This document shows, one piece after another, positions 18,878 through 29,854 of a stretch of 64,000 nt of DNA. Every line of letters begins with the position of its first letter. Position 1 is the stretch's first letter. The notes under the pieces are model-generated. The model was not told where the DNA came from and did not search any database. It was given only the letters and a program-made list of their open reading frames with translations. This stretch comes from Gordonia tangerina. Lineage in GTDB: Bacteria; Actinomycetota; Actinomycetes; Mycobacteriales; Mycobacteriaceae. The stretch lies in contig NZ_JAKGCU010000006.1 of assembly GCF_021556435.1 (NCBI RefSeq), positions 124,001-188,000 on the forward strand. Reading direction: 5' to 3'. A program made the translations under genes and the position numbers.

Positions 18878-19728
18878 CCGTGGTCCTTCCCGCGTCCTTC
18901 GGCGAGTTGTCTACGGATGCTGGGGGATTCGTGACTCGGCGCGACCGCAGATCGGGGACGCAGCGTGGCGTTCACCGACAGATCCGACGGGGTGCCGTCC
19001 GGGAGCAGCGCGGGCACGTCGACGGCATTGTGCCGCGCGTACACGCCGGGACTGGGCAGCGGCGTCATGTCGATGCCGTCCCGGAATCGTTGTACTGACA
19101 GCTCCCGCTGGGTGCGTCGCGGACCGAACCGTTCCCGATGGGCGAGGACCATGGCGCCCAGCGTGGCCGCGATGAGCAGGGCGCCGGTGAGTTCGAACGC
19201 CCAAAGATACTGCACGAAGATGAGTTCGGCGATCGCTTCGACGTTGCCGTCGTCCGCGGTGGCCGGTGCACCGGGCGCGCCGGCCACCGGCGCGCCGACG
19301 AACACGGCGAGCGACGCGTTGGCGATCCCGGCGATGAGCAGCACGCCGAATCCGAGTCCGATCAGGATTGCGGCAACGCGTTGCCCGCGCAGCGTCTCCA
19401 CCAGGGAGTCCGACGAGTCGACACCGATCAGCATCAGCACGAACAGGAACAGCATCATCACCGCGCCGGTGTAGACCACCACCTGCACCACACCCAGGAA
19501 CAGCGCACCCTGCGCGACATAGAAGATCGCCAGGATGATCATCGTCGTCGCCAGGAAGATCGCCGAATACACGGCCTTGGTGGCGAACACGACGCCGAGA
19601 GCACCGATCAGTGCGACCGCCCCCAGCACCCAGAACTGCACGGCCTCACCCGTGCTGGTCGTCGGGAGCGAAGCGAGCGGGACCGATGTCGACGTGCGGG
19701 TCAGCTCCGCGAGGAGCGTGGTGGTCAC
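18874..19728 (-). CDS. nuoJ: NADH-quinone oxidoreductase subunit J
   Basis: A 284-aa membrane subunit. The helix 3 segment [20 protein letters not shown] contains the tyrosine and the pi-bulge region of NuoJ. The C-terminal 90 residues are a hydrophilic tail that E. coli NuoJ lacks but actinobacterial versions have. It is GTG-initiated, overlapping the nuoI stop by four bases (19725-19728). Confidence 0.95.
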   Translation of the reverse strand: MTTTLLAELTRTSTSVPLASLPTTSTGEAVQFWVLGAVALIGALGVVFATKAVYSAIFLATTMIILAIFYVAQGALFLGVVQVVVYTGAVMMLFLFVLMLIGVDSSDSLVETLRGQRVAAILIGLGFGVLLIAGIANASLAVFVGAPVAGAPGAPATADDGNVEAIAELIFVQYLWAFELTGALLIAATLGAMVLAHRERFGPRRTQRELSVQRFRDGIDMTPLPSPGVYARHNAVDVPALLPDGTPSDLSVNATLRPRSAVAPSHESPSIRRQLAEGRGKDHG

Positions 19729-20261
19729 GAGTCCGCCCTCCCCACCAGGCGCCCCTCCTTCGACACCTCACCGCGGTAGTAGTTCTCCTCGGTGGAGTCC
19801 GGGGCCATCTCGTGTGGCGGCGCCTCGACCCCGGGCGGCAGCGGTGCCAGCAACCGGTCCTTCTCGTAGATGAGGTCGGCGCGGTTGTCGTCGGCGAGTT
19901 CGTAGTCGTTGGTCATTGTCAACGCCCGGGTGGGGCAGGCCTCGATGCACAGACCGCAACCGATGCACCGCAGGTAGTTGATCTGGTACACCCGGCCGTA
20001 GCGTTCGCCCGGCGAATACCGCTCCTCGTCGGTGTTGTCGGCACCCTCGACGTAGATCGCATCGGCCGGACACGCCCAGGCGCACAGTTCGCACCCGATG
20101 CACTTCTCCAGTCCGTCGGGATGCCGATTGAGTTGGTGGCGGCCGTGATAGCGAGGTGCGGTGGGTGTTTTCTGCTCGGGGTACTGCTCGGTGATGGTGG
20201 GCGAGAACATCGACGAGAACGTCACGCCCAGTCCGCTCATCGGCTTCATGAAATCAGGCAT
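19725..20261 (-). CDS. nuoI: NADH-quinone oxidoreductase subunit I
   Basis: A 178-aa ferredoxin-like subunit. [16 protein letters not shown] and [16 protein letters not shown] provide eight cysteines for clusters N6a and N6b, which pass electrons from NuoG toward cluster N2 in NuoB. It overlaps the 3' end of nuoH by eight bases. Confidence 0.97.
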   Translation of the reverse strand: MPDFMKPMSGLGVTFSSMFSPTITEQYPEQKTPTAPRYHGRHQLNRHPDGLEKCIGCELCAWACPADAIYVEGADNTDEERYSPGERYGRVYQINYLRCIGCGLCIEACPTRALTMTNDYELADDNRADLIYEKDRLLAPLPPGVEAPPHEMAPDSTEENYYRGEVSKEGRLVGRADS

Positions 20262-21552
20262 CGGTCGTCTCCTTGCGGGGATCGGGCGGCGGGGACATCG
20301 GACGCGCCGAGAGGACCTGACCGGGCAACGGGGGCACCGGGAACCCGCCGGCCATCGGATCGAATGCGGGCGGTTGTGCGGCTTTCTCGTCCTCTTCGGC
20401 TTCCTTCGGCAGTCGCATCAACCGCCACACCGCGTACAACAGCAGCGCGGTCACCACGAGCCCCGCCGCCGCGGAGACCAGCGACCGCGCGAGGTCGTCG
20501 TCGTCGGAGGTGCCGATCGCCGCCCGGATCACGGCCACCACCATCACCCAGGTCAGCGAGATCGGGATGAGGACTTTCCAGCCCAGATTCATGAACTGGT
20601 CGTAGCGCAGCCGCGGGAGGCTGGTGCGCAGCCAGATGAACACGAACAGGAACACCCAGACCTTGAGGGTGAACCACAGGATCGGCCACCAACCGGAGTT
20701 CGCCCAGTCGAACGCGCTCAGCGGCCACGGGGCCTGCCAGCCGCCGAGGAACAGTGTGGTGGCCAGCGCCGAGACGGTGACCATGTTGATGTACTCGGCG
20801 AGCATGAACATCGCGAACTTCAGCGAGCTGTACTCGGTGTGGAAACCACCGACGAGTTCGCCCTCGGCCTCCGGGAGATCGAAAGGTGCGCGGTTGGTTT
20901 CACCGACCATCGACACCGCGTAGATGACGAAGGACGGCAGCAACAGCAGCACATACCAGTGGTGTTCCTGCGCTGCCACGATGCCTGAGGTCGACATGGT
21001 GGCGGCGTCGAGGAACACCGCCGCGAACGTGAGGCCCATGGCGATCTCGTAAGAGATCACCTGAGCGGTGGAGCGCAGCCCGCCGAGCAGCGGATAGGTC
21101 GACCCCGAGGACCATCCGGCCAGCACGATGCCGTACACCCCGACCGAGGTGATCGCGAGCACGTAGAGGACACCGACCGGGAGGTCGGTGAGTTGCAGCG
21201 GGGTCTGATGCCCGAACACCGAGACCATGGGGCCGAAGGGGATGACCGCGAACGCCATCACTGCTGGGACCACCGCGATGATCGGAGCGGCGAGGTAGAT
21301 CGGCTTGTCCACGCCGCTGGGGATGATGCCCTCCTTGAGGGCGAGCTTCACACCGTCGGCCAGACTCTGCAACAGTCCACGGGGCCCCACCCGGTTGGGT
21401 CCGATCCGGGTCTGCATGCGCGCCATGATCTTCCGCTCGATGAGGATCGCGGCGAGCGGATTCGCCACGAGGAACGCGAATACCGCCAGCGCCTTGAGCC
21501 CGATGAGCCACCACGGGTCCTGACCGAAGTCGGCGAGCGTGGGGAAGGTCAT
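20254..21552 (-). CDS. nuoH: NADH-quinone oxidoreductase subunit H
   Basis: The 432-aa membrane subunit that forms part of the quinone chamber. [19 protein letters not shown] near residues 40-58 and the loop [20 protein letters not shown] with its acidic residues are the family signatures. The C-terminal about 50 residues are a hydrophilic proline-rich extension. It shares 4 bases with nuoG. Confidence 0.96.
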   Translation of the reverse strand: MTFPTLADFGQDPWWLIGLKALAVFAFLVANPLAAILIERKIMARMQTRIGPNRVGPRGLLQSLADGVKLALKEGIIPSGVDKPIYLAAPIIAVVPAVMAFAVIPFGPMVSVFGHQTPLQLTDLPVGVLYVLAITSVGVYGIVLAGWSSGSTYPLLGGLRSTAQVISYEIAMGLTFAAVFLDAATMSTSGIVAAQEHHWYVLLLLPSFVIYAVSMVGETNRAPFDLPEAEGELVGGFHTEYSSLKFAMFMLAEYINMVTVSALATTLFLGGWQAPWPLSAFDWANSGWWPILWFTLKVWVFLFVFIWLRTSLPRLRYDQFMNLGWKVLIPISLTWVMVVAVIRAAIGTSDDDDLARSLVSAAAGLVVTALLLYAVWRLMRLPKEAEEDEKAAQPPAFDPMAGGFPVPPLPGQVLSARPMSPPPDPRKETTDA

Positions 21553-23951
21553 GACACCTCCTCGACCGTCGCGATGGTGACGACGTCACCGGCCTGCGCT
21601 CGCAGGTCCGCGGTCACCGACGCGCCCGGTGAGTTCATCGGCACCCAGACCACACCGTCGACCATCTCGGTGATCTGCAACGGCAACACGATCGCGGCGC
21701 AGGTGGTACTGACCTCGACGGGCGAGTCGTCGGCGGCACCGATTCCCGCTGCGGTGGCCGCCGACATGCGGACGACGGGGGTGCGGGCCGTCCCGGCGAG
21801 ATGCGGCTCACCGTCCTGGAGGCGCCCGTCATCGAGGAGCATGCGCCACGTGGCGAGCACGGCCCGGCCGGTCTCGACCGTCGGCCGATGCGGCGGCACG
21901 GCGACGTCGGGCGACGGTGGTCGCAGTCCGCGCCAGGGCCCGAGTCGTTCGAGGTCGGCACGGATCGTCGCGGTGTCTGCGCACCGGATGTCGACGCCCA
22001 TCTGATGTGCGAGAGCGTCGAGGACCCGATGGTCGGGCAACGTTCCGACCTCCGGCAGGGCCGTGCCGAACGGGCGGGCGCGGCCCTCCCAGTCGAGGTA
22101 CATTCCCGACTTCTCCGGTGCCGCCGCAACCGGCAGCACCACATCGGCGCGGTCGGTGACGGCGCTGCGTCGGATCTCCAGGCTCACCACGACATCGGCG
22201 TCGGCCACGGCGGCGATGGCTGCGGCCGGGTCGGGGAGGTCGGCGAGCTCCACCCCGCCCACCAGCAATGCCGACAGTTCCCGCCGGGCCACCGCCGCGA
22301 CGATGGCAGCGGTGTCGCGGCCGGGCGTGCTCGGCAGATCGGCGACCTGCCAGGCCATCGCGATCTCGGTGCGCGCGGACAGATCGGCGACGGGCCGGCC
22401 ACCCGGGAGCAGGTTGGGTGCGGTACCCACCTCCAGTGCGCCGCGTTCACCGGCTCGACGCGGGATCCATGCCAGCCGTGCCCCGGTCCGTTCGGCCAGG
22501 CGCACCGCGGCGCTCAGCCCTCCGGGTGTCCCGGCCAACCGCTCGCCGACGACGATGACCGATCCCGGCGCGGCGACCGCGTCGATGGCGGCAGCGGAAT
22601 CCAGTACCGCAGCTTCATCTCCCGGCACGGTGGGTAGCAGGTGGCCCGCGAGCTTGCGGACGCCGGCACTGGGCAGGGCGGCGATCGCGGTGACCCGTTG
22701 GTTGCGGGTGCGCACGGCGCGCCGGAGGCGGAGGAAGACCATGGGTGACTCCTCCTCCGGCTCGAAGGCCACCAGCAGCACGGCCGGTGCCGTATCGAGG
22801 TCGCGGTAGGTGATGTCGTCGGGTCGGGCCACGACCTGTGCGGCGAGGAAGTCGGCCTCCTCGCCGCTGTGCACTCGCGCACGGAAATCGATGTCGTTGG
22901 TGTCCAGGGCGACCCGGGCGAATCGGGCGTAGGCGTAGGCGTCCTCGGCGGTGAGCCGGCCCCCGGCCAGCACTCCGGTGCGGCCGCGTGCCGCCGACAG
23001 CATCTGGGCGGCGTGGCGCAGCGCGTGGGCCCACGACGCGCCTCGGAGCTCACCGTCGGCGCCGCGGATCATTGGCGCGGTGATCCGGTCGTCGGCGTTC
23101 GGGTAGGCGAACGCCCAGCGTCCCTTGTCGCAGTTCCATTCCTGGTTGACCTCGGGATCGTCGCCGGCCAGGCGACGTAACACCGTGCCGCGTCGGTGAT
23201 CGGTACGTTGCGCGCAGCCGCTGGCGCAGTGTTCGCAGACCCCGGGTGTCGACACCAGGTCGAAGGGCCGCGCACGGAATCGGTATGCGGCACCGGTGAG
23301 GGCACCGACCGGACAGATCTGCACCGTGTTGCCGGAGAAGTACGACTCGAACGGTTCGTCCTGGTAGATCGACACCTGCTGCAACGCACCGCGATCGGCG
23401 AGGTCGATCAGCGGGTCGCCGGCGACCTGGTCGGAGAACCGTGTGCAACGTGCACACAGGACGCATCGTTCCCGGTCGAGCAGGACCTGCGAGGACAACG
23501 GGACCGGTTTGGTGAAGGTCCGCTTGGTGCCGGTGAACCGGGAGTCGCCCCGTCCCGAGGACATCGCCTGGTTCTGTAGCGGACACTCACCGCCCTTGTC
23601 GCACACCGGACAGTCGAGTGGATGGTTGATGAGCAGCAGCTCCATGACGCCGCGCTGAGCCTTCTCCGCGACCTCGGAACTGCGCTGGGTGTGCACCACC
23701 ATGCCGTCGGTGACCACAGTGGTGCACGAGGCCAGCGGTTTGCGCTGGCCCTCCACCTCCACGAGACACTGCCGGCAGGCGCCGACCGGGTCGAGCAGCG
23801 GGTGATCGCAGAATCGCGGGATCTGGGTGCCGATGAGCTCGGCGGCCCGGATCACCAGAGTTCCTTTCGGTACCACGATCTCGGCGCCGTCGATGGTGAC
23901 CGTCACCAGATCGGGTCGTTGTTCGGTGGTGGGTTCGTCGACGGCGGTCAT
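21549..23951 (-). CDS. nuoG: NADH-quinone oxidoreductase subunit G
   Basis: An 800-aa protein. The N-terminal 2Fe-2S domain has [15 protein letters not shown] and a later [18 protein letters not shown] gives the His-Cys3 cluster N5 region; [10 protein letters not shown] starts the N4 ligands; CEHCASGC with a later NCDKGR forms the additional N7-type cluster site. The rest is a molybdopterin-oxidoreductase fold without cofactor. It carries electrons from NuoF/NuoE to NuoI. Confidence 0.95.
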   Translation of the reverse strand: MTAVDEPTTEQRPDLVTVTIDGAEIVVPKGTLVIRAAELIGTQIPRFCDHPLLDPVGACRQCLVEVEGQRKPLASCTTVVTDGMVVHTQRSSEVAEKAQRGVMELLLINHPLDCPVCDKGGECPLQNQAMSSGRGDSRFTGTKRTFTKPVPLSSQVLLDRERCVLCARCTRFSDQVAGDPLIDLADRGALQQVSIYQDEPFESYFSGNTVQICPVGALTGAAYRFRARPFDLVSTPGVCEHCASGCAQRTDHRRGTVLRRLAGDDPEVNQEWNCDKGRWAFAYPNADDRITAPMIRGADGELRGASWAHALRHAAQMLSAARGRTGVLAGGRLTAEDAYAYARFARVALDTNDIDFRARVHSGEEADFLAAQVVARPDDITYRDLDTAPAVLLVAFEPEEESPMVFLRLRRAVRTRNQRVTAIAALPSAGVRKLAGHLLPTVPGDEAAVLDSAAAIDAVAAPGSVIVVGERLAGTPGGLSAAVRLAERTGARLAWIPRRAGERGALEVGTAPNLLPGGRPVADLSARTEIAMAWQVADLPSTPGRDTAAIVAAVARRELSALLVGGVELADLPDPAAAIAAVADADVVVSLEIRRSAVTDRADVVLPVAAAPEKSGMYLDWEGRARPFGTALPEVGTLPDHRVLDALAHQMGVDIRCADTATIRADLERLGPWRGLRPPSPDVAVPPHRPTVETGRAVLATWRMLLDDGRLQDGEPHLAGTARTPVVRMSAATAAGIGAADDSPVEVSTTCAAIVLPLQITEMVDGVVWVPMNSPGASVTADLRAQAGDVVTIATVEEVS

Positions 23952-25306
23952 CGGTCACCTCCGGACTCGGAGTCGGCGTAGAGCGTTGATCGGTGCGGAT
24001 CGAACGGGCAGCCGCCCTCGAAGTGGGCGAGGTACTCGTCGCGGAAATGCTCTAACGACGACACGATGGGACTGCCCGCGCCATCGCCGAGCGCGCAGAA
24101 CGACTTTCCCACGATGCTGTTGGTGACATCGGTGATGGTGTCGAGATCGGCGGCAGTACCCGCGCCGGCCTCGATCCGTGCCAGCAACTGCACGAGCCAA
24201 TAGGTGCCCTCCCGGCACGGGGTGCATTTGCCGCACGACTCGTGGGCATAGAACTCGGTCCAGCGCAGCACGGCGCGGACCACACACGTCGTCTCGTCGA
24301 AGATCTGCAGCGCTTTGGTGCCCAGCATCGAACCGGCCGCGCCCACCCCCTCGTAGTCGAGGGGGACATCGAGATGCTCGGCGGTGAGGATCGGCGTCGA
24401 CGATCCCCCGGGTGTCCAGAATTTCAGCTCGTGACCGGCGCGCACCCCACCGGCGCGCTCGAGCAGCTCACGCAATGTGATACCCAGCGGCGCCTCGTAC
24501 TGGCCGGGGCGGGCCACATGCCCCGACAGCGAGTACAGCGTGAATCCAGGCGACTTCTCGGTGCCCATCGAGCGGAACCAGTCGACACCGTTGCGGATGA
24601 TCGGCGGCACACTGGCTATCGATTCGACGTTGTTGACCACCGTCGGACTGGCATAGAGACCTGCGACCGCGGGAAACGGTGGCCGCAACCGTGGTTGGCC
24701 GCGCCGGCCTTCCAGCGAGTCCAGCAGTGCGGTCTCCTCACCGCAGATGTAGGCGCCGGCGCCGGCATGCACCACCAATTCCAGGTCGAAGCCTGATCCG
24801 AGGATGTCGAAGCCGAGATAGCCTGCGGTGTAGGCCTCCTCGACCGCTGAGCGGAGTCGGCGCAGCACCGAGGCCACTTCGCCGCGAAGGTAGATGAAGG
24901 CGTGCGCGGCGCGGATCGCGTAGGCGGCGATGATCGCACCCTCGATGAGCGAGTGCGGTGACGCCAGCATCAGCGGGATGTCCTTGCAGGTTCCCGGTTC
25001 GGATTCGTCGGCGTTGACCACGAGATAGTGAGGGCGCGGATCGGGGGAGTCGGAATCGGCCGGATCGGTCTGCGGGATGAACGACCACTTCATGCCTACC
25101 GGGAATCCGGCACCACCGCGTCCCCGCAGCCCGGAAGCCTTGATGGTGTCGATGAGGTCGTCCGGCTCCTGTTGCAGCGCGCTACGCAACGCCGCATACC
25201 CGTTGTGGGACTCGTAGCTTCGGAGTGTCCAGGATTCGGGTTCGTCCCAATAGCGGCTCAGGACAGGAGTTTCGGCAGGGTCGGTGCCGGTCGACAGCGC
25301 GGTCAT
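23948..25306 (-). CDS. nuoF: NADH-quinone oxidoreductase subunit F
   Basis: A 452-aa subunit that oxidises [20 protein letters not shown] is the FMN/NADH-binding loop, [19 protein letters not shown] the second nucleotide segment, and [11 protein letters not shown] with a later cysteine ([10 protein letters not shown]) ligates cluster N3. Its ATG overlaps the nuoE stop by four bases. Confidence 0.97.
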   Translation of the reverse strand: MTALSTGTDPAETPVLSRYWDEPESWTLRSYESHNGYAALRSALQQEPDDLIDTIKASGLRGRGGAGFPVGMKWSFIPQTDPADSDSPDPRPHYLVVNADESEPGTCKDIPLMLASPHSLIEGAIIAAYAIRAAHAFIYLRGEVASVLRRLRSAVEEAYTAGYLGFDILGSGFDLELVVHAGAGAYICGEETALLDSLEGRRGQPRLRPPFPAVAGLYASPTVVNNVESIASVPPIIRNGVDWFRSMGTEKSPGFTLYSLSGHVARPGQYEAPLGITLRELLERAGGVRAGHELKFWTPGGSSTPILTAEHLDVPLDYEGVGAAGSMLGTKALQIFDETTCVVRAVLRWTEFYAHESCGKCTPCREGTYWLVQLLARIEAGAGTAADLDTITDVTNSIVGKSFCALGDGAGSPIVSSLEHFRDEYLAHFEGGCPFDPHRSTLYADSESGGDR

Positions 25307-26001
25307 GCGTCACCCCCGTCTTCGGGTAACCCGGCGAGCAGCCGAGCGGTCCGTCGGAAACTGCACACACTGCCGGTGGATCGCGTGGGGGTGACCGCGA
25401 CACCTGCCCGCAGATCCTCGACGAGTTCCACACTGCCCGCAGGGGTCTGGTTGTCGAAGAACTCCCAGTTGACCATCACCACCGGCGCGAAGTCACAGGC
25501 CGCGTTGCATTCGACGTGTTCGAGGGTGATGCGTCCGTCGGCAGTGGTGTCCCCGGGCGAGATACCCAGGTGGTCGCGCAGCGCGGCCAGGATCTCGTCG
25601 CCGCCCATCACCGCGCAGAGCGTGTTGGTGCACACCCCGACGAGGTACTCGCCGGTGGCCGACCGGCGGTACATCGAGTAGAAGGTGGCAACCGCGGCGA
25701 CCTCGGCGGCGGTGAGCCCCAGTTGTGCGGCACAGAACTCCACGCCGGCACGAGTGATCTGCGCGTCCTGGGATTGCACCAGATGCAGCAGGGGCAACAA
25801 CGCCGAACGTGGCTGTGGATACCGTTCGATGATGCCGGCGGCGTCGGCCGCCAGCCGGGTGCGCACCTCGTCGGCGTAGTGGTCGGGGCCGTCGAAGCGG
25901 ATAGTCGGATGCGGTTGCGGCGGCAGGACCACCGCACCCTGGCCGGGATGCTCTCCCTGCTCGGTCGGCGCGGTCAGATCCACGAACACCGGGTCACTCA
26001 T
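25303..26001 (-). CDS. nuoE: NADH-quinone oxidoreductase subunit E
   Basis: A 232-aa thioredoxin-like subunit with 2Fe-2S cluster N1a. The ligands are visible as VCTNTLC and [10 protein letters not shown] (C-x4-C and C-x3-C). ATG 26001 (MSDPVFVD) was chosen because it overlaps the nuoD stop by four bases; the open frame runs 68 codons further upstream, but that part lies over nuoD. About 25 C-terminal residues exceed the minimal domain. Confidence 0.95.
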   Translation of the reverse strand: MSDPVFVDLTAPTEQGEHPGQGAVVLPPQPHPTIRFDGPDHYADEVRTRLAADAAGIIERYPQPRSALLPLLHLVQSQDAQITRAGVEFCAAQLGLTAAEVAAVATFYSMYRRSATGEYLVGVCTNTLCAVMGGDEILAALRDHLGISPGDTTADGRITLEHVECNAACDFAPVVMVNWEFFDNQTPAGSVELVEDLRAGVAVTPTRSTGSVCSFRRTARLLAGLPEDGGDA

Positions 26002-27350
26002 CGGTCTACCCCTCCCATCACCGGATCGATACTGGCGACCGCGGTGATCACGTCGGCCACCATGCCGCCCTCGCACATCGCCGCCACCGCTTGCAGATTC
26101 GTGAACGACGGATCGCGGTAGTGCACCCGGTAAGGGCGTGTGCCCCCATCGGAGACCATGTGCACGCCCAGTTCGCCCCGGGGCGATTCGACGGGCACGT
26201 AGCACTGTCCGGCCGGCACCCGCATGCCTTCGGTCACCAGTTTGAAGTGGTGGATCAACGCTTCCATGGATGTGCCCATGATCTTCGCGATGTGCTCGGG
26301 CGAGTTACCGAGTCCGTCGGGCCCCAATGCCAGGTCGGCCGGCCAGGCGATCTTGCGGTCGGCGACCATCACCGGGCCGGGTTGCAGACGGTCGAGGCAT
26401 TGCCGTGCGATCCGCACGGATTCCTGCATCTCCTTGACCCGGATCAGGTACCGGCCATACGAGTCGCAGGTGGTGTCGGTGATCACGTCGAACTCGTAGT
26501 TCTCGTAGCCGCAATAGGGTTGGGACTTGCGCAGGTCGTGTGGCAGGCCGGTCGACCGCAGGACCGGGCCGGTGATCCCGAGCGCCATACACCCGGTGAG
26601 GTCGAGATAGCCGACGCCCTGGGTGCGGGCCTTCCAGATGTAATTCTCGTTGAGTAGGTCCTCGAGTTCACCGAGTCGAGCCGGCAGGATATCGAGCAAC
26701 TCGCCTACCTTGTCCGCCGCGTCTTCGGGCAGATCCTGGGAGACGCCGCCCGGCCGGATGTAGGCGTGGTTCATCCGCAAGCCGGTGATGTATTCGAAGA
26801 TGTCGAGGATCATCTCGCGTTCCCGGAAACCGAGGAACATCGCGGTGACCGCGCCGAGTTCCATTCCGCCGGTGGCCAGTGCGACGAGGTGCGAGGAGAT
26901 CCGGTTGAGTTCCATCAGCAATACCCGGATGACGCTGGCACGTTCTGGGACGTCGTCGGTGATGCCCAGCAGGCGTTCCACACCCAGGCAGTAGGCGGTC
27001 TCGTTGAAGAACGGCGACAGGTAGTCCATCCGGGTCACGAAGGTGACCCCCTGCATCCAGGTTCGGTACTCGAGATTTTTCTCGATGCCGGTGTGTAGGT
27101 AGCCGATTCCGCACCGGGCCTCGGTGACGGTTTCGCCCTCGATCTCCAGGATCAGCCGCAGCACTCCGTGGGTGGAGGGATGCTGTGGACCCATGTTGAC
27201 CACGATGCGTTCGTCGCCGGGCTGGGCTTCGGCCCGTTCGCGGACGGCGGTGACGATCTCGTCCCAGTCCTGACCGGAGACCGTGTAGGTCTGGGTGGCA
27301 CGCACGTCGTCGGGATGGGAGTTGGGCGTGTTGTCATCGGTGGTGGTCAT
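25998..27350 (-). CDS. nuoD: NADH-quinone oxidoreductase subunit D
   Basis: The 450-aa 49-kDa-type subunit that forms the quinone site with Nuo[16 protein letters not shown] near residues 51-65 has the quinone-contacting histidine, and the late EAPRGELG-like element reads [15 protein letters not shown]. It is separate from NuoC, as in actinobacteria and unlike the E. coli NuoCD fusion. Its ATG shares one base with the nuoC stop. Confidence 0.96.
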   Translation of the reverse strand: MTTTDDNTPNSHPDDVRATQTYTVSGQDWDEIVTAVRERAEAQPGDERIVVNMGPQHPSTHGVLRLILEIEGETVTEARCGIGYLHTGIEKNLEYRTWMQGVTFVTRMDYLSPFFNETAYCLGVERLLGITDDVPERASVIRVLLMELNRISSHLVALATGGMELGAVTAMFLGFREREMILDIFEYITGLRMNHAYIRPGGVSQDLPEDAADKVGELLDILPARLGELEDLLNENYIWKARTQGVGYLDLTGCMALGITGPVLRSTGLPHDLRKSQPYCGYENYEFDVITDTTCDSYGRYLIRVKEMQESVRIARQCLDRLQPGPVMVADRKIAWPADLALGPDGLGNSPEHIAKIMGTSMEALIHHFKLVTEGMRVPAGQCYVPVESPRGELGVHMVSDGGTRPYRVHYRDPSFTNLQAVAAMCEGGMVADVITAVASIDPVMGGVDR

Positions 27351-28078
27351 CAGTTGTAGGACCTCCGCTGATCAGGGGGTGCGATACGGGTCCCCTTGTA
27401 CTCCACCGGAACTCCACCGAGCGGGTAATCCTTGCGCTGGGGATGGCCCTGCCAGTCGTCGGGCATCTCGATACGGGTCAGCGAACGGTGGCCGTCGAAG
27501 ACGATGCCGAAGAAGTCGTAGGTCTCGCGCTCGTGCCAGTCGTTGGTCGGGTAGATGTCGGTGAGCGTGGGAATGTGCGGATCCGAGTCGGGGGCGGCGA
27601 CCTCGAGGCGCACTCGACGATTGTGGGTGATCGACGCCAGCGGATACACCGCGTGCAGTTCCCGGTCGTGATCATCGGGGTAGTGGACACCGTTGACACC
27701 CAGGCACAGTTCGAACCGCAGCGCGTCGCGGTCACGCAGCGTCAGCGCCACCGGTCGCAGGTGTTGTCTGCGCACGTGGACGGTCATTTCATCGCGGAAG
27801 ATCACCACCTTCTCGACGGCCTCGTCGTAGCCGGGCGCACGCGCGGACATCTCGGCCAGACCTGCGGCCAGTTCGTCGGCAATCTCGTCGAAATACCCGC
27901 CGTACGGGCGGGTGGAACTGCCGGGCAGGGTGACGGCTTGGACGAGTCCGCCATAGCCGGAGGTGTCGCCGCTGCCGTGCACCCCGAACAAGCCCTTGCG
28001 GATGCCGATCTGTTCCGGGCCGGTCTGCTCCGCGCGGCTCATGTCGCCCGCCGCCTTGGGCGCCCGGGGTTCGGTCAT
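27350..28078 (-). CDS. nuoC: NADH-quinone oxidoreductase subunit C
   Basis: A 242-aa protein, the 30-kDa-type subunit. The signature [15 protein letters not shown] and [18 protein letters not shown] (here [18 protein letters not shown]) are present near the C-terminus. About 60 N-terminal residues precede the core, as in mycobacteria. ATG 28078 overlaps the nuoB stop by four bases; the longer open frame upstream lies over nuoB. Confidence 0.95.
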   Translation of the reverse strand: MTEPRAPKAAGDMSRAEQTGPEQIGIRKGLFGVHGSGDTSGYGGLVQAVTLPGSSTRPYGGYFDEIADELAAGLAEMSARAPGYDEAVEKVVIFRDEMTVHVRRQHLRPVALTLRDRDALRFELCLGVNGVHYPDDHDRELHAVYPLASITHNRRVRLEVAAPDSDPHIPTLTDIYPTNDWHERETYDFFGIVFDGHRSLTRIEMPDDWQGHPQRKDYPLGGVPVEYKGTRIAPPDQRRSYN

Positions 28079-28629
28079 CGCAGCAGGCCCTTCATCTCGA
28101 TCGTCGGTTTCGCCTGCAGCGCTGCCTGTTCGGCAGCCCAGATGGCTTGTTCGCGGTTGACGCCGAGCGGCATCTGCTGGATCTGTTCGTGCAGCTTCAG
28201 GATGGCGTGCAGCAGCATTTCCGGCCGCGGGGGGCAGCCGGGAAGGTAGATGTCCACGGGCACTACGTGGTCGACACCCTGCACGATCGCGTAGTTGTTG
28301 AACATGCCGCCCGACGAAGCGCAAACACCCATCGCCAGTACCCATTTGGGCTCGGTCATCTGGTCGTAGATCTGCCGCAACACCGGTGCCATCTTCTGGC
28401 TGACCCGACCGGCGACGATCATCAGGTCGGCTTGTCGGGGCGAGGCCCGGAACGCCTCCATCCCGAAACGGGCGAGATCGTAGCGACCCGATGTGGTGGC
28501 CATCATCTCGATGGCGCAACAGGCCAGGCCGAAGGTGGCCGGCCACAGGGAACCCTTGCGCATGAACCCGGCCAGATCCTCGACGGTGCTCAACAGGAAC
28601 CCGCTCGGCAGTTTCTCCTCGAGTCCCAT
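28075..28629 (-). CDS. nuoB: NADH-quinone oxidoreductase subunit B
   Basis: The 184-aa subunit holding cluster N2, the direct donor to quinone. [11 protein letters not shown] has the paired cysteines, GVCASSGG the third and [10 protein letters not shown] the fourth. AGGAGGT lies 7 bases before ATG 28629, which decides the start over a GTG at 28638. The 70 bases between nuoA and nuoB are the largest gap in the operon. Confidence 0.97.
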   Translation of the reverse strand: MGLEEKLPSGFLLSTVEDLAGFMRKGSLWPATFGLACCAIEMMATTSGRYDLARFGMEAFRASPRQADLMIVAGRVSQKMAPVLRQIYDQMTEPKWVLAMGVCASSGGMFNNYAIVQGVDHVVPVDIYLPGCPPRPEMLLHAILKLHEQIQQMPLGVNREQAIWAAEQAALQAKPTIEMKGLLR

Positions 28630-28699
28630 CGGCGACACCTCCTCACGTGTAGCGACGTTCCCGGTACCGCCCGGCGTCGGGCGTGCACCGAGATCGTGG

Positions 28700-29125
28700 T
28701 CATTCCCAGGCGAGCCCTCCGCGTCGCCATTCGTAGGCGTAGGCCACCGAAACGTTGACGATGAACAGCGCCATGGCCGCGAGACCGAACCAGCCGAGGA
28801 GGTCGAAGGCGACCGCCCACGGATAGAGGAAGACGATCTCGATGTCGAAGATGATGAACAGCATCGCGGTGAGGTAGTACTTCACCGGGATACGTTGGAC
28901 GGCCCTCTCGGTGATCCGTGATGCGGTGAGCACGCCGCCGGTCGAGTCGTCGCCGGCGGGCGTCAGAGCGTGTGATTCGGTGTGCGGTTCGATGCCGCAC
29001 TCGTAGGGCTCGAGTTTGGCGCGGTTGTACCGTTTCGGTCCGATCAACATCGCAACGCCAACTGAAAAGACCGCAAACGCCACAGCAATTGCCCCGAGGA
29101 CCATGATCGGGACGTAGGCGTTCAT
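28700..29125 (-). CDS. nuoA: NADH-quinone oxidoreductase subunit A
   Basis: A 141-aa membrane protein with three helices. [11 protein letters not shown] carries the conserved cysteine loop that moves during catalysis, and [18 protein letters not shown] is helix 2 with its conserved acidic residues. GGGGAGG lies about 11 bases before the ATG. It is the first nuo gene of the operon nuoA-N (29125 down to 13353). Confidence 0.96.
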   Translation of the reverse strand: MNAYVPIMVLGAIAVAFAVFSVGVAMLIGPKRYNRAKLEPYECGIEPHTESHALTPAGDDSTGGVLTASRITERAVQRIPVKYYLTAMLFIIFDIEIVFLYPWAVAFDLLGWFGLAAMALFIVNVSVAYAYEWRRGGLAWE

Positions 29126-29150
29126 ATCGTGACGGCCTCCCCACAGTCGG

Positions 29151-29173
29151 AGTCACATGTGAGCTGTGACACA
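29151..29173 (-). promoter_or_regulatory. CRP-like site upstream of nuoA
   Basis: On the minus strand TGTGT-CACAGC-TCACA (29158-29173) matches the CRP/FNR-family pattern TGTGA-N6-TCACA with one mismatch. It lies 33 bases before nuoA in the gap after the receiver gene. Regulation of nuo by CRP would make sense but is inferred. Confidence 0.35.
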
Positions 29174-29201
29174 AAGCCTACTAGCGGGGGAGCCGCCCTT
29201 G

Positions 29202-29657
29202 TCAGGGTTTCTGGAGTTCGGCGTTTCGGAGCAGGTCGACGAGGGTGGTGGACAACGCGATCGGGTCCACCGGGAGGGTCGCCGTGGCGTCGGCCCGCGA
29301 CCAGTCGGCCAGCCAGCGGTCATCGGCGCGACCGAGCAACAGCAGGATCGGCGGACACGGGTCGATCTCGTCACGCATCTGTTTGGCGATGCCCATGCCG
29401 CCGGCGGGCGCGGCCTCACCGTCGAGGATGGCGACGTCGATCGCGCCGGCATCGAGCTGCGCGAACACCATCGGGGCGGTGGCCACCTCCACGAAGCTGA
29501 GCTCGGGGAGCGCGGGATCGGGGTTGCCGCCGAGCGCACCGAGGACCGCCGCGCGGGTGTCGGAATGGTCCGAATACACCAGAACCCGCAGCACCACCGC
29601 GGGATCGCCATCCGGACGGCGCAGCGAGTGGTTCTCGTCGCGGCCGGGGTCTGTCAC
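29202..29657 (-). CDS. Stand-alone atypical receiver-domain protein upstream of nuoA
   Basis: A 151-aa protein with a response-regulator-like receiver fold and no output domain. VLRVLVYSDHSDTR replaces the usual acidic pair, DVAILDGEAAPAGG keeps the phospho-acceptor-like Asp, but the conserved Thr/Ser is in LLLLGRADD and the lysine of the K-P motif reads LPVDP. Phosphorylation is therefore doubtful. GTG 29657 was chosen because TAATGT ends 7 bases upstream (leaderless). M. tuberculosis has a similar receiver gene (Rv3143) near nuoA, so a role linked to complex I is likely. Confidence 0.75.
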   Translation of the reverse strand: MTDPGRDENHSLRRPDGDPAVVLRVLVYSDHSDTRAAVLGALGGNPDPALPELSFVEVATAPMVFAQLDAGAIDVAILDGEAAPAGGMGIAKQMRDEIDPCPPILLLLGRADDRWLADWSRADATATLPVDPIALSTTLVDLLRNAELQKP

Positions 29658-29854
29658 GTCGAGCACATTACCGCCCCGCCTCGGCCCGGGGGGCGCAGAA
29701 TCGCCGCGACGGGGTGCGGTTGCTGCGGCGGGCGGGGGCCGCAAACTGCGATCGGCCACCGGTCGGGCCGATCGCTCCTGATTTCAGTCATTGCCACGGC
29801 CAAGCCCAAGCTCGGGTCGTATCGAACCCCCGGCCCGTCCCGCGCACCCAGCCA

